Positions 1 to 12,574 of a DNA stretch of 64,000 nt are shown here, in pieces (position 1 is the stretch's first letter; each line of letters opens with the position of its first letter). Made by a program: the position numbers and the translations under genes. The notes beneath the pieces were generated by a model. It was not told the origin of the DNA. It saw nothing but the letters and a program-made list of their open reading frames with translations, and did not search any database. The DNA comes from Microbacterium sp. Root180 (GTDB lineage: Bacteria > Actinomycetota > Actinomycetes > Actinomycetales > Microbacteriaceae), in contig NZ_LMHS01000003.1 in the NCBI RefSeq assembly GCF_001428485.1, forward strand, positions 1 to 64,000. Reading direction: 5' to 3'.

Positions 1-85
1 TTGACAAGTGCACGCTGTTGAGTTCTCAAGGATCGGACGCACCCACCAACCAGCCTCACAGCCAGCCCAGCAGGGCAACTTCACA
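1..85 (-). other. 5' leader of an rRNA operon leaving the window on the left
   Basis: Read on the minus strand, positions 30-15 give CTTGAGAACTCAACAG, followed by CGTGCACTTGTCAA at the window edge. This is the boxA-like antitermination and processing motif that precedes 16S rRNA in actinobacterial rrn operons. It starts about 55 nt after the predicted -10 element at 86-91. The 16S gene itself would lie beyond position 1 and is not visible, so the identification rests on the leader motif and promoter only. Confidence 0.75.
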
Positions 86-114
86 ATCTTATCCGCCTGC
101 GGGCCGCTCGTCAA
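86..114 (-). promoter_or_regulatory. Strong sigma-70-type promoter of the rRNA operon
   Basis: On the minus strand TTGACG (114-109) is followed by a 17-nt spacer and TAAGAT (91-86), close to the consensus for the housekeeping sigma factor. It points into the rRNA leader and no other gene lies between it and the window edge. Further copies of the promoter (P2, P3) could lie in 115-399, but I see none as convincing. Confidence 0.7.
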
Positions 115-359
115 ATCGGGCGAACCGGAGTCCGAGGACTCCCGTTCGCGGTCGATGACCGCGCATCCGAGGAGGATGATCCCCTCCGTCGACCCGTGGG
201 TCACACCTCTCGGAAGAGGTTCTGGATGGGGGTGTTTCCGCTTGAGGGGGCGGGGCCTTCCGGCCTCTCCGCTCTTCCCTTTGGGGCGAACAACAAGAAC
301 ATTACGTGACAGCTCGACGTCCGTCGAATCCTGGCGACATCCCGGGCGTGTCGCGCGGC
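115..359. other. Non-coding region upstream of the rRNA promoter
   Basis: About 245 nt with no supportable gene. It holds short GC-rich inverted repeats, for example around 210-222 and 254-266 (GGCCTTCCGGCC). It sits upstream of the rrn promoter and downstream of the DUF4184 gene, so it may carry an upstream activating region. No clear binding site can be named. Confidence 0.4.
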
Positions 360-385
360 GGGAGCCGCGAGAACACGCGGCTCCC
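360..385 (-). terminator. GC-rich hairpin after the DUF4184 gene
   Basis: A perfect 10-bp stem (GGGAGCCGCG at 360-369 with CGCGGCTCCC at 376-385) closes a 6-nt loop. It lies 15 nt beyond the stop codon of the minus-strand gene at 400-1242. There is no T-tract, as is common for actinobacterial terminators. It would insulate the rRNA promoter from upstream transcription. Confidence 0.55.
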
Positions 386-399
386 GGCGTCGCAGCGGG

Positions 400-1242
400 T
401 CACGGTCGCGTCAGTTCCCGCGCGCGCGCCGAGCGCATCGCCTGCACGACGACGCACAGCACGACCGTCACGGCGCCCCAGAGGGCGCACGCCGGTGGGA
501 GTACCCGATACGCCAGATGCGCCACCGTGAAGTCATCGTCCAGCGGACCCCAGATCGCGATGCCGGCGAACCAGGCGAGTCCGAGCACCACCGGCAGCGA
601 GATCCACCACGCCCAGCGCACCGCTGCCGGAAGCACCCGCGCGACAGGCGCCGACCCTTCCCGACGGCTCAGCCAGATCAGCGCCCAAACGCCGATGATC
701 GCCAGTCCGACGACCCCCGATCCGTACTGCAGCCACTTGAAGCCCCGCAGCGGGCCCCACTCCTCAGCGAGGAAAGGAAGGATGTCCACTCCCCACCGAC
801 CCTCGTGCGTGAACAGATCCCACGCAATGTGGCTCACGACCCCGAGGACGAGAGAGACCAGGAGGAGCAGCATCCCCCGCCCCGACACGCGCCAGCGCCG
901 ATCCGCCCCCGGTCCGGGCACGCTCGTGATCGACAGCGTCTCCTGCACCGCGGCACCGGCCCCACGATCCCACTCCCCCGGCAGCCGCGCGGAGAGCCAC
1001 GACGGCGCCAGCTCGCGCGCGGCCGGGCGCAGCACCACGCGCCACACCAGCAGCAGTGCCAGCGCGAGGACGACCGTCGCCGGGACCCACGCGAGGTCGT
1101 GCGTGCGTCCGTAGTGCAGCGGAAGTCCGCGCACGAACAGCGGGAGGTCGGGCGCCATCGCTCCGACCGCGATCGCGGCGGGCACGAGCGGCGTGCGGAT
1201 GAACGGCAGCGCAACCACCGCGTGGCTCGGCGTGAACGGCAT
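400..1242 (-). CDS. DUF4184 family membrane protein
   Basis: The 280-residue protein begins MPFTPSHAVVALPF and has an early MAPDLPLFV segment, the hallmark of DUF4184 proteins. It contains conserved His residues (HDLAWVP, SHIAWDLFTHEG) and about six hydrophobic segments. The DLFTHEG stretch resembles metal-dependent membrane hydrolases, but the family's function is unknown. The ATG start is preceded by a GGAGG Shine-Dalgarno site. It follows tyrS on the same strand after 48 nt, so cotranscription is possible, and is followed by a hairpin at 360-385. Confidence 0.8.
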   Translation of the reverse strand: MPFTPSHAVVALPFIRTPLVPAAIAVGAMAPDLPLFVRGLPLHYGRTHDLAWVPATVVLALALLLVWRVVLRPAARELAPSWLSARLPGEWDRGAGAAVQETLSITSVPGPGADRRWRVSGRGMLLLLVSLVLGVVSHIAWDLFTHEGRWGVDILPFLAEEWGPLRGFKWLQYGSGVVGLAIIGVWALIWLSRREGSAPVARVLPAAVRWAWWISLPVVLGLAWFAGIAIWGPLDDDFTVAHLAYRVLPPACALWGAVTVVLCVVVQAMRSARARELTRP

Positions 1243-1290
1243 GGGCCTCCGTCGGTGATCGAGGGCGGACGCACGGCGGCGCCGGCGGTG

Positions 1291-2598
1291 TCAGACCTGG
1301 ACGAACACTCCGGCGAGAGTCTTCTTCCCTCGGCGCAGCACCGACACACCACCGGGCAGCCCGCCCGTGATCACCGCGGCCTCGTCGTCGACCTTGACGC
1401 CGTCGAGCGAGACTCCGCCCTGCGCGATCGAGCGTCGTGCCTCGGAGAGACTCGACGCGAGCCCCGTGTCGACGAGGCCCTGAAGGACCGGCGTGCCGGT
1501 CGCGACGGTCGCGTTCGGCAGCTCCTCGAGCGCCTGACCGAGGGTGGTGGCGTCGAGCGCAGCCAGATCGCCCTGGCCGAAGAGCGCCTCGGATGCCGCG
1601 ATCACAGCCGCTGCGGCATCCGGTCCGTGCACGAACGTCGTGACCTCGAGGGCCAGACGCTTCTGCGCGGCGCGGCGGAACGGCTCGTCCGCGACGAGCT
1701 GCTCGTACTGCTCGATCTCTGCGCGCGTGAGGAACGTGAACACCTTGAGGCGCGTGATCACGTCCGCATCGTCGGTGTTGAGCCAGAACTGGTACATCCG
1801 GTACGGACTGCACATCGCGGCGTCGAGCCAGATCGCGTTGCCCGCGCTCTTGCCGAACTTGGTGCCGTCGCTGTTCGTGATCAGCGGCGTGCCGATGGCG
1901 TGCACCGACACGCCCTCCACGCGATGGATGAGGTCGGTGCCGCTGGTCAGGTTGCCCCATTGGTCGCTGCCGCCGGTCTGCAGCACGCAGTCGTAGCGGC
2001 GGTGCAGCTCGAGGTAGTCCAGGCCCTGCAGGATCTGGTAGCTGAACTCCGTGTAGCTGATGCCGGCCTCGGAATTGAGGCGCGCGGCCACGGCGTCCTT
2101 CTTGATCATCGTGCCGACGCGGAAGTGCTTGCCGATCCCGCGGAGGAAGTCGATGGCGCTGAGCGGCGCCGTCCAGTCGAGGTTGTTGACCATGCGGGCG
2201 GCGTTGTCGCCCTCGAAGCTCAAGAATCGCTCCACCTGTGCCCGCAGGTAGCCGACCCACTCCTCGACGGTCTCGACGGGGTTCAGCACGCGCTCGGCGT
2301 CACGGCCGCCGGGGTCGCCGACGAGCCCGGTCGACCCGCCCACGAGCCCCAGCGGCTTATGGCCGGCCAGCTGCAGGCGACGCATGAGGAGCAGCTGCAC
2401 CAGGTTGCCGAGGTGGAGGCTCGGTGCGGTGGGGTCGAAGCCGCAGTAATACGTGATCGGGCCGCCGGCGAGCAGGGCGCGCAGCGCCTCCTGGTCGGTG
2501 GACACATGCACGAGTCCGCGCCAGACGATCTCATCCCAGACGTTCTCGAACGCCGGGTCGTTGGCGGGCGCGGTCGCGCTCACGACGGTTTCAGACAC
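1291..2598 (-). CDS. tyrS: Tyrosyl-tRNA synthetase
   Basis: This class Ic synthetase charges tRNA-Tyr in the cytoplasm. The HIGH-like motif is PTAPSLHLGN and the KMSKS-like motif is KFGKS. The C-terminus carries an S4-type RNA-binding segment (SEARRSIAQGGVSLDG). With the GTG start at 2598 the protein has 435 residues, normal for TyrRS. The reading frame stays open upstream to an ATG at 2664, but those codons look non-coding. A TAGCCT hexamer ends 7 nt before the GTG and no Shine-Dalgarno site is present, so a leaderless transcript is likely. Confidence 0.95.
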   Translation of the reverse strand: MSETVVSATAPANDPAFENVWDEIVWRGLVHVSTDQEALRALLAGGPITYYCGFDPTAPSLHLGNLVQLLLMRRLQLAGHKPLGLVGGSTGLVGDPGGRDAERVLNPVETVEEWVGYLRAQVERFLSFEGDNAARMVNNLDWTAPLSAIDFLRGIGKHFRVGTMIKKDAVAARLNSEAGISYTEFSYQILQGLDYLELHRRYDCVLQTGGSDQWGNLTSGTDLIHRVEGVSVHAIGTPLITNSDGTKFGKSAGNAIWLDAAMCSPYRMYQFWLNTDDADVITRLKVFTFLTRAEIEQYEQLVADEPFRRAAQKRLALEVTTFVHGPDAAAAVIAASEALFGQGDLAALDATTLGQALEELPNATVATGTPVLQGLVDTGLASSLSEARRSIAQGGVSLDGVKVDDEAAVITGGLPGGVSVLRRGKKTLAGVFVQV

Positions 2599-2670
2599 GC
2601 GGTTCAGGCTATCAGCGGGCAGACGGATGCCCCGCCCGCCCGCCGGCGCGGGGGGACGAGGCATCCGTGC

Positions 2671-3618
2671 TCAGGCGGTCTCCTCGAGGCGCGCGACCTG
2701 GGCGGCCGAGAGCTCGAATCGCACCGCGTCCATCGCCGCGTCGAGCTGGTCGAGCTTGCTCCCGCCGAGCATGGGCCGGATGCCGCGCGCGACATGCCAC
2801 GCCAGCACGGTCTGTCCACGCGAGGCGCCGAGCTCCCCCGCCACGTCCTCGAGCACCTCGAGTCGGCGGGCGTTGCCGGGATGGTCGTAGATGTCGGGAA
2901 TCGGCTTGGCGGGATTGTCATAGGCACCCGACAGCAGCGGGGTGTACGCCCACACCTCAAGGCGGTGCGCCGCAGCGTAGTCGCGGTGCTCGTCGCTCAG
3001 CACGCCGAACGGGTGGTTGGTGGGATTGGTGCCCGGGCGGGGGCGGAGAAAGGTGCTGTTGTGCTGCAGCGCGTCGATGGGCACGGCCCCGATGCGCCGA
3101 GCGTGCTCGCGGGCCCGCTCGACACGCCAGGCGGGGTGATTGGACGCGCCGACGCGGGCGACGGCGCCCGATGAGGTGAGTTCCGCCAGCGCGCCGACGG
3201 TGTCCTCTATCGGCGTCTTGCGGTCCTCCATGTGCAGCCACAGAAGGTCGACGGACGCGAGTCCGAGGCGGTCCAAGCTGCCCGCGAACGCCTCGCGCAC
3301 CGCGCGCGGTGAGAGCCCGGCGCGCCGTGCAGGGAACGATCCCGCCCACAGCGGCTCGGCACCGAGCTTGGTCGCGATGCGCACGCGCTCGCGGACGCCC
3401 GGACGCGCGGCGAACCAGCGGCCGAGCAGTCGCTCGCTGGCGCCGCCGTGTCCGTCATCGGATGCCCAGAAGGCGTAGCAGTCGGCCGTGTCGATCCAGA
3501 CGCCGCCTCGCTCGACGAAACGGTCGAGGATCGCGAACGAGGTCTCTTCGTCGACGGCGGTGCCGAACATCATCGCGCCGAGGACGAGCGGGGATGTGGG
3601 GGGTGTCGAAGTGGTCAT
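2671..3618 (-). CDS. Aldo/keto reductase
   Basis: A 315-residue NAD(P)H-dependent oxidoreductase of the TIM-barrel aldo/keto reductase family. The catalytic tetrad is visible as Asp and Tyr in WIDTADCYAF, Lys in RIATKLG and His in LLWLHMED. The substrate cannot be told from sequence. I chose the ATG at 3618 because a MerR-type promoter ends 6 nt upstream. The alternative GTG/ATG at 3633 would fall inside the operator. It diverges from a MerR regulator, so it is probably the regulated target and may detoxify an aldehyde. Confidence 0.88.
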   Translation of the reverse strand: MTTSTPPTSPLVLGAMMFGTAVDEETSFAILDRFVERGGVWIDTADCYAFWASDDGHGGASERLLGRWFAARPGVRERVRIATKLGAEPLWAGSFPARRAGLSPRAVREAFAGSLDRLGLASVDLLWLHMEDRKTPIEDTVGALAELTSSGAVARVGASNHPAWRVERAREHARRIGAVPIDALQHNSTFLRPRPGTNPTNHPFGVLSDEHRDYAAAHRLEVWAYTPLLSGAYDNPAKPIPDIYDHPGNARRLEVLEDVAGELGASRGQTVLAWHVARGIRPMLGGSKLDQLDAAMDAVRFELSAAQVARLEETA

Positions 3619-3624
3619 GGTTCC

Positions 3625-3665
3625 AGCGTGCAACCTGGAGTTCGCTCCAGGTCAAGCCCTATCCT
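3625..3665. promoter_or_regulatory. MerR-type operator and divergent promoters for aldo/keto reductase and merR
   Basis: A perfect 20-bp palindrome lies at 3633-3652 with arms ACCTGGAG and CTCCAGGT. On the minus strand it sits in the spacer between TTGACC (3655-3650) and CACGCT (3630-3625). That spacer is 19 bp, the overlong spacing typical of MerR-activated promoters such as soxS. The -10 ends 6 nt before the reductase ATG. On the plus strand TATCCT (3660-3665) lies 7 nt before the merR ATG. Confidence 0.82.
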
Positions 3666-3672
3666 CGAATCC

Positions 3673-4059
3673 ATGACCACTTACACGCCAGCCGAGGCTG
3701 CGGCGATCTCGGGCTTCTCCCTCGACACGCTCCGCTATTACGAGAGGGAGGGCATCCTCCCCCCGGTCGCACGCACCGCAGGCGGCCATCGGTCGTTCAC
3801 GGATGCCGATCTCGGCACCCTCGGCTTCCTCAAGTGCCTGCGTGAGACGGGGATGCCCATCGAGAAGCTGCGACGCTACGGCGAACTGTGCCGCGATGAG
3901 CGCACGGTGCCCGACCGGGTCGCGCTGCTCGAGGAGCACGCCGACGCGGTCCGGTCGGAGCTCGACGCGCTGCGGGCTCAGCAGGCCCGGCTGGACGAGA
4001 AGCTCACGTGGTACCGGAGCGTGCTGGAGGCGAGTCAGGCGACGGCGATCTCGTCGTAG
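3673..4059 (+). CDS. MerR family transcriptional regulator
   Basis: A 128-residue regulator with the winged-helix DNA-binding domain at the N-terminus (LDTLRYYEREGILPP, then GGHRSFTDADL) and a C-terminal coiled coil (about residues 80-120). There are no conserved Cys residues in the C-terminus, so it is unlikely to be a metal sensor. It resembles the group that controls oxidoreductase genes in response to aldehydes. The transcript is probably leaderless (TATCCT 7 nt upstream). Its 3' end overlaps the convergent VOC gene by 25 nt. Confidence 0.9.
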   Translation: MTTYTPAEAAAISGFSLDTLRYYEREGILPPVARTAGGHRSFTDADLGTLGFLKCLRETGMPIEKLRRYGELCRDERTVPDRVALLEEHADAVRSELDALRAQQARLDEKLTWYRSVLEASQATAISS

Positions 4060-4385
4060 AGTCCGATCGTGTTGCCCTCGGAATCGCGGATGTAGACCCA
4101 TCTCGAGTTCTCGTCGAGCGGCTGGATCTCTCCGACCTGCTCGCCACCGTTCGCGACCGCCGCGGCGACGGTGTCCTCGATGCGGTCGACGGTGAACACC
4201 ACCGTCACGTGGGGCGACGCGCCCCGGAGGTGGAGGTCGCCGTTCACGCCTTCGCCTTCCGGCTGGCGAAGCATGCCCATCTCCTCCCCCCACGGCTCGT
4301 ACTCGTACCCCAGGACAGTGCGGTAGAAGATCTGCGCCCGCGCGATGTCATCGACGGGGATCTCGAAGTGCTCCATCTTCGCCAT
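4035..4385 (-). CDS. VOC family protein (glyoxalase/bleomycin resistance fold)
   Basis: A 116-residue single-module vicinal oxygen chelate protein beginning MAKMEHFEIPVDDIARAQIF and ending with the usual DSEGNTIGLYD strand. Candidate metal ligands include His6 (MEHFEIP), Glu residues and the His of VNGDLHL. Such small VOC proteins act as lyases, dioxygenases or binding proteins, and the substrate here is unknown. The start has a GGTGG site a few nt upstream. It converges on merR with a 25-nt overlap of the two coding ends. Confidence 0.82.
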   Translation of the reverse strand: MAKMEHFEIPVDDIARAQIFYRTVLGYEYEPWGEEMGMLRQPEGEGVNGDLHLRGASPHVTVVFTVDRIEDTVAAAVANGGEQVGEIQPLDENSRWVYIRDSEGNTIGLYDEIAVA

Positions 4386-4437
4386 GGGTCCACCGTGCCA
4401 CTCGTGAGTCTCGATCGGAAGGCTGCGGCGATGAAGC

Positions 4438-4516
4438 CTCTAGGCTAAATTTCAGTGTATTTAGCTTAGAGACTTATGAGGATAAAGCTCAGACGCTAAA
4501 CTCAACTGAATTCAGC
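4438..4516 (+). promoter_or_regulatory. AT-rich regulatory region with two related 22-bp dyads
   Basis: Two 22-bp sites share GCTAAA at one end and TTTAGC or TTCAGC at the other: 4444-4465 and 4495-4516. Their centres are 51 bp apart, close to five helical turns. The first site lies inside a longer inverted repeat with 13-bp arms at 4438-4450 and 4459-4471 (one mismatch). The second contains the palindrome CTGAATTCAG (4506-4515). The stretch is far more AT-rich than its surroundings. This looks like a repressor-controlled promoter for the SatD-like gene. Confidence 0.6.
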
Positions 4517-4538
4517 CGTGAGACCTAAGGAGCACAGC

Positions 4539-5153
4539 ATGTTCGTGGTGACCGCGGATCAGCGCAGGAGCCGGGCGGGCGCCGACCTGGTGCCGGCAGG
4601 ACTCAGCGCCGTCGCCAGCCTCGCGGGTCCGCGTCTCACGCTTGCACCCGAGCGCACCGCCGGGGACGAGCTCCAGGTCGCGCTGGCAGACCCGCGTGCG
4701 CTGCTGGACGTCGCGCTGCACCTGACCCGGCTCCAGGCGTGGAGCGTCGGGATCGGGATCGGCGGTGTCGAGGAGCCGATGCCCGCCGATGTCCGTGCGG
4801 CCCGTGGTCCCGCATTCGTGAACGCGCGCGAGGGTGTCGACCGCGCAAAGAAGTCGCCCACGCGGGTCGCCGTCGTCGGCGGCGAGGAGGGGGCGGATGC
4901 CGAGGCGCTCCTCCGTCTGATGGTGGAACTGCGCGACCGCCGCACCACGGAGGGCTGGGAGCTGCACGACCTCCTGACCGAGGGGCTGACGCAGCGCGAG
5001 GCGGCAGGCCGTCTCGGCATCACGGAGGGAGCCGTGAGTCTGCGGGCGCGCAACGCGGGACTGCGCACCGAGGAAGCCGCGGTCCCCGTTCTCGAGCGGC
5101 TCCTGCGCCGCGCCGACGACGCTCTCGCGACGCCGGCCCCGCCACACGGCTGA
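4539..5153 (+). CDS. SatD-like protein: palm-like N-terminal domain plus helix-turn-helix
   Basis: A 204-residue protein recognised from the SatD family pattern: VVTADQRRSR near the start, AGDELQ (42-47), GIGIG (71-75), GPAFVNAREG (90-99), and a sigma-like helix-turn-helix (about 150-173, LTQREAAGRLGITEGAVS). The family has no established biochemical role. AGDEL, GIGIG and the PAFxxAR segment recall GGDEF or cyclase palm domains; this comparison is my inference. The ATG at 4539 has AAGGAG (4527-4532) six nt upstream. It is followed 28 nt later by a membrane protein, likely its partner. Confidence 0.7.
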   Translation: MFVVTADQRRSRAGADLVPAGLSAVASLAGPRLTLAPERTAGDELQVALADPRALLDVALHLTRLQAWSVGIGIGGVEEPMPADVRAARGPAFVNAREGVDRAKKSPTRVAVVGGEEGADAEALLRLMVELRDRRTTEGWELHDLLTEGLTQREAAGRLGITEGAVSLRARNAGLRTEEAAVPVLERLLRRADDALATPAPPHG

Positions 5154-5181
5154 GTCGGATCCCCGTGCCAGACTGAGCGGC

Positions 5182-5778
5182 ATGATCGTGCCTCCCGAGC
5201 TGTTCTCGCTCGCGGTGCCGCTGTTCCTCTTCCTCACGCTCAGCGGCGCTCTCGTGCTCGTCGTGCTGAGCACGAAGCGCCCGCGAGAGATCCCCCTGCT
5301 CTTCGCCGGCGGGCTGATCCTGCTGTCGCTGGTGGTGGTCCTCGTGCTGCCGATCGAGATCCACCCCATTGGCGCCATCGCCATCGCGATGCTCGGGGTC
5401 GCGCTCGCCGCGGTCGGCGGGAACCCGGTGACCCGGCTCGTGCTCGAGGTCGCCACGCACGGCCGCGTGCCCGAGGGTGACAACGGCGGCATCATGCTGC
5501 GACCGCCCGCAGTCCCGGGGATCGTGCCCGACGACGCCCCGGCGCGCGAAGTCCTTCGTGGCGGGACGACGATCGGCTACCTCGAGCGCCTCGCCGTCGC
5601 GCTGGGGATCGTGGTCGGCTTCCCCGAAGCGATCGCCGTCGTCGTCGCGATCAAGGGCATCGGCCGCTTCTCCGAGCTCGCGGCCGCAGAAGCACGGGAG
5701 CGCTTCATCATCGGAACCTTCGCCAGCCTGCTGTGGGCGTGCCTCGCGGCGGGCGTCGTCCGACTCGCGATCTGGTGA
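5182..5778 (+). CDS. Five-pass membrane protein, partner of the SatD-like protein
   Basis: A 198-residue integral membrane protein with three hydrophobic segments (about residues 8-30, 36-56, 63-80), a polar loop (88-128) and two further segments (about 133-155 and 172-196). The C-terminal part (YLERLAVALG, then AIKGIGRFSEL and RFIIGTFASLL) resembles the end of DUF3307 proteins, which often neighbour SatD genes. The function is unknown. It is probably cotranscribed with the preceding gene, although CAGACT 7 nt before its ATG could give it its own leaderless start. Confidence 0.7.
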   Translation: MIVPPELFSLAVPLFLFLTLSGALVLVVLSTKRPREIPLLFAGGLILLSLVVVLVLPIEIHPIGAIAIAMLGVALAAVGGNPVTRLVLEVATHGRVPEGDNGGIMLRPPAVPGIVPDDAPAREVLRGGTTIGYLERLAVALGIVVGFPEAIAVVVAIKGIGRFSELAAAEARERFIIGTFASLLWACLAAGVVRLAIW

Positions 5779-5812
5779 CCGCGGTCAGCTGACGGGCGCT
5801 GTCTCGCGGCGC

Positions 5813-8373
<2,561 letters not shown>

Positions 8374-8389
8374 GCGCGCATGGCCGTCG

Positions 8390-10520
<2,131 letters not shown>

Positions 10521-10524
<4 letters not shown>

Positions 10525-11420
10525 CCGAGCACCACCTCTGTTCCGATCCCCTTGCTGGTGAAGATCTCCACGAGCACCGAGTGCGGCACCCGCCCGTCGA
10601 TGATCGCGGCGGTGTCGACGCCGCCCTCGACGGCCTCCAGGCACGCCTGCATCTTCGGGATCATCCCCGACTCGAGCGAAGGCAGCATCGCTCGCAGCTC
10701 GGTCGAAGTGAGGTGGGACACGAGCGAATCACGGCGAGGCCAGTCGGCGTAGAGCCCGGGCACATCCGTGAGCACGACGAGCTTCGCGGCGCCGAGCGCG
10801 ACGGCGAGGGCGGATGCCGCGGCATCCGCGTTCACGTTGAGCGAGTGTCCCGGCTGATCCAGGTCGGGGGCGATGCTCGAGACCACAGGGATCCGGCCCG
10901 CGGCGAGCTGGTCGAGCACGGCCTGCGGATCGACCTCGACGACATCGCCGACGCTGCCCAGATCGTGCTCGATGCCCTCGATCACGACGCCGCGACGCCG
11001 GCCGCCGAACAGGCCCGCGTCCTCGCCGCTCAGTCCCGCCGCGTGCGGCCCATAGGCATTGATCTTCGCCACGAGCTGCGGGTTGATCTGGCCCGTGAGC
11101 ACCATGCGCACGACGGAGATCGCCTCGGTCGAGGTGAAGCGATAGCCGCCCTTGAACTCGCTCGGGATCGCGAGGCGATCGAGCATCGACGAGATCTGGG
11201 GGCCGCCGCCGTGCACCACGACGGGCTTGACCCCGACGTAGCGGAGGTAGGCGACGTCGGCGGCGAAGGCGTCCTGCAGCTCCTCCGACACCATGGCGTT
11301 GCCGCCGTACTTGATCACCACGATCTGGTCGCGGAAGCGCTGGAGCCACGGGAGCGACTCGATGAGCGTCGCCGCCTTGTGGCTGGCTTCGTCGGGATCG
11401 GTGTCCTGGATCTCGGTCAT
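10521..11420 (-). CDS. argB: Acetylglutamate kinase
   Basis: Phosphorylates N-acetylglutamate, the committed and usually arginine-inhibited step. The amino acid kinase fold shows [10 protein letters not shown] near residue 28, VVHGGGPQI in the substrate loop, and the Asp-rich [12 protein letters not shown]. The 299-residue protein has an N-terminal extension before the kinase core, as in arginine-sensitive enzymes. The start is the ATG at 11420, overlapping the argJ stop as ATGA. Confidence 0.96.
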
Positions 11421-12574
11421 GAGGAGTACGCGCTGTTCTCGTGGACGTAGTCGTGCGTGAGGTCGTTGGTGAGGATCACGGCGCTTGCGGAGCCCACCTT
11501 GAGGTCGATGACGACCTCGGTCGCCCGCGGCGTCAGGTCGACGGCTTCGCGCGGAGCGTCGGGGCCTCCGGCGGTGCATACGCGCACGCCGTTCATCCAG
11601 ACATCCACGTCGTAGGGGTCGAATTCCGCCGCCGTCGTCCCGATGGCCGCCAGCACGCGCCCCCAGTTCGGGTCGTTGCCGAAGATCGCGGCCTTGAAGA
11701 GGTTGTTCCGCGCGACAGAGCGGCCCACCTCGACGGCGTCCTCTTCGGACGCCGCGTTGCTCACGAGAATCCGGATGTCGTGGCTCGCCCCCTCCGCATC
11801 GGACTGCAGCTGCTCCGACAGATCGAGGCACAGAGCGGCGAGCGCCGCACGGAAGGCGTCCGGATCGGGCGTGACACCCGAGGCACCGCTGGCGAGGAGC
11901 GTCACCTGGTCGTTGGTCGACATGCAGCCGTCCGAGTCGAGCCGGTCGAAGCTCGTACGGGTGGACGCCCGCAGATGCGCGTCCGCCTCCTCGGAGGTGA
12001 GCACGGCGTCGGTGGTGATCACGACGAGCATCGTCGCCAGGCCGGGGGCCAGCATCCCCGCACCCTTCGCCATCCCACCGATGGTCCAGCCGTCGCGTGC
12101 GACGATCGCCCGCTTCGGCCGCGAGTCGGTCGTCATGATGGCGAGGGATGCCGCCTCCCCGCCGTCCGCCGACAGCTCGGCGATCCCCTGCTCGGTCCCC
12201 GCGAGCACCTTCGCGCGGAACACCTCGTCGCCGGTGCCGATGAGCCCGGTCGAGCAGACGAGGATGTCTCCGGCGCTGACGCCGAGGAGCTCCGCCGCCT
12301 TCTCGGCGGTCTGATGGGTGGTCTGGAACCCGAAGGAGCCGGTGAAGCAGTTCGCGCCGCCGGAGTTGAGCACGATCGCCTCGACGACGCCGTCCTGCAC
12401 CGCCTGCTGCGACCAGATGATCGGGTTCGCCTTGGCCCGGTTGGACGTGAAGACCGCCGCACCGGCCTTGCGGGGGCCGCGGTTGACGACCACGGCGACG
12501 TCGGGCTTCCCGGTCGACTTCAGCCCGACCGCGACACCGGCCGCCTCGAATCCCTGTGGTGCGGTGACACTCAC
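11417..12574 (-). CDS. argJ: Bifunctional glutamate N-acetyltransferase/amino-acid acetyltransferase
   Basis: ArgJ recycles the acetyl group from N-acetylornithine to glutamate and makes the pathway cyclic. The self-cleavage site is Ala180-Thr181 in [10 protein letters not shown], so the chain should split into alpha and beta subunits with Thr181 as nucleophile. The oxyanion motif CSTGLIG is at about residues 107-113. The protein has 385 residues. The start is GTG at 12574, inside the GTGA overlap with argC. Whether it is mono- or bifunctional cannot be seen from sequence. Confidence 0.95.
   Translation of the reverse strand: MSVTAPQGFEAAGVAVGLKSTGKPDVAVVVNRGPRKAGAAVFTSNRAKANPIIWSQQAVQDGVVEAIVLNSGGANCFTGSFGFQTTHQTAEKAAELLGVSAGDILVCSTGLIGTGDEVFRAKVLAGTEQGIAELSADGGEAASLAIMTTDSRPKRAIVARDGWTIGGMAKGAGMLAPGLATMLVVITTDAVLTSEEADAHLRASTRTSFDRLDSDGCMSTNDQVTLLASGASGVTPDPDAFRAALAALCLDLSEQLQSDAEGASHDIRILVSNAASEEDAVEVGRSVARNNLFKAAIFGNDPNWGRVLAAIGTTAAEFDPYDVDVWMNGVRVCTAGGPDAPREAVDLTPRATEVVIDLKVGSASAVILTNDLTHDYVHENSAYSS

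Noticed and set aside
517..3174. 885-residue open frame on the plus strand over DUF4184, tyrS and the reductase
   Set aside because: It is antisense to three clear genes, Arg/Glu/His-rich without domains, and is a product of high GC third positions.
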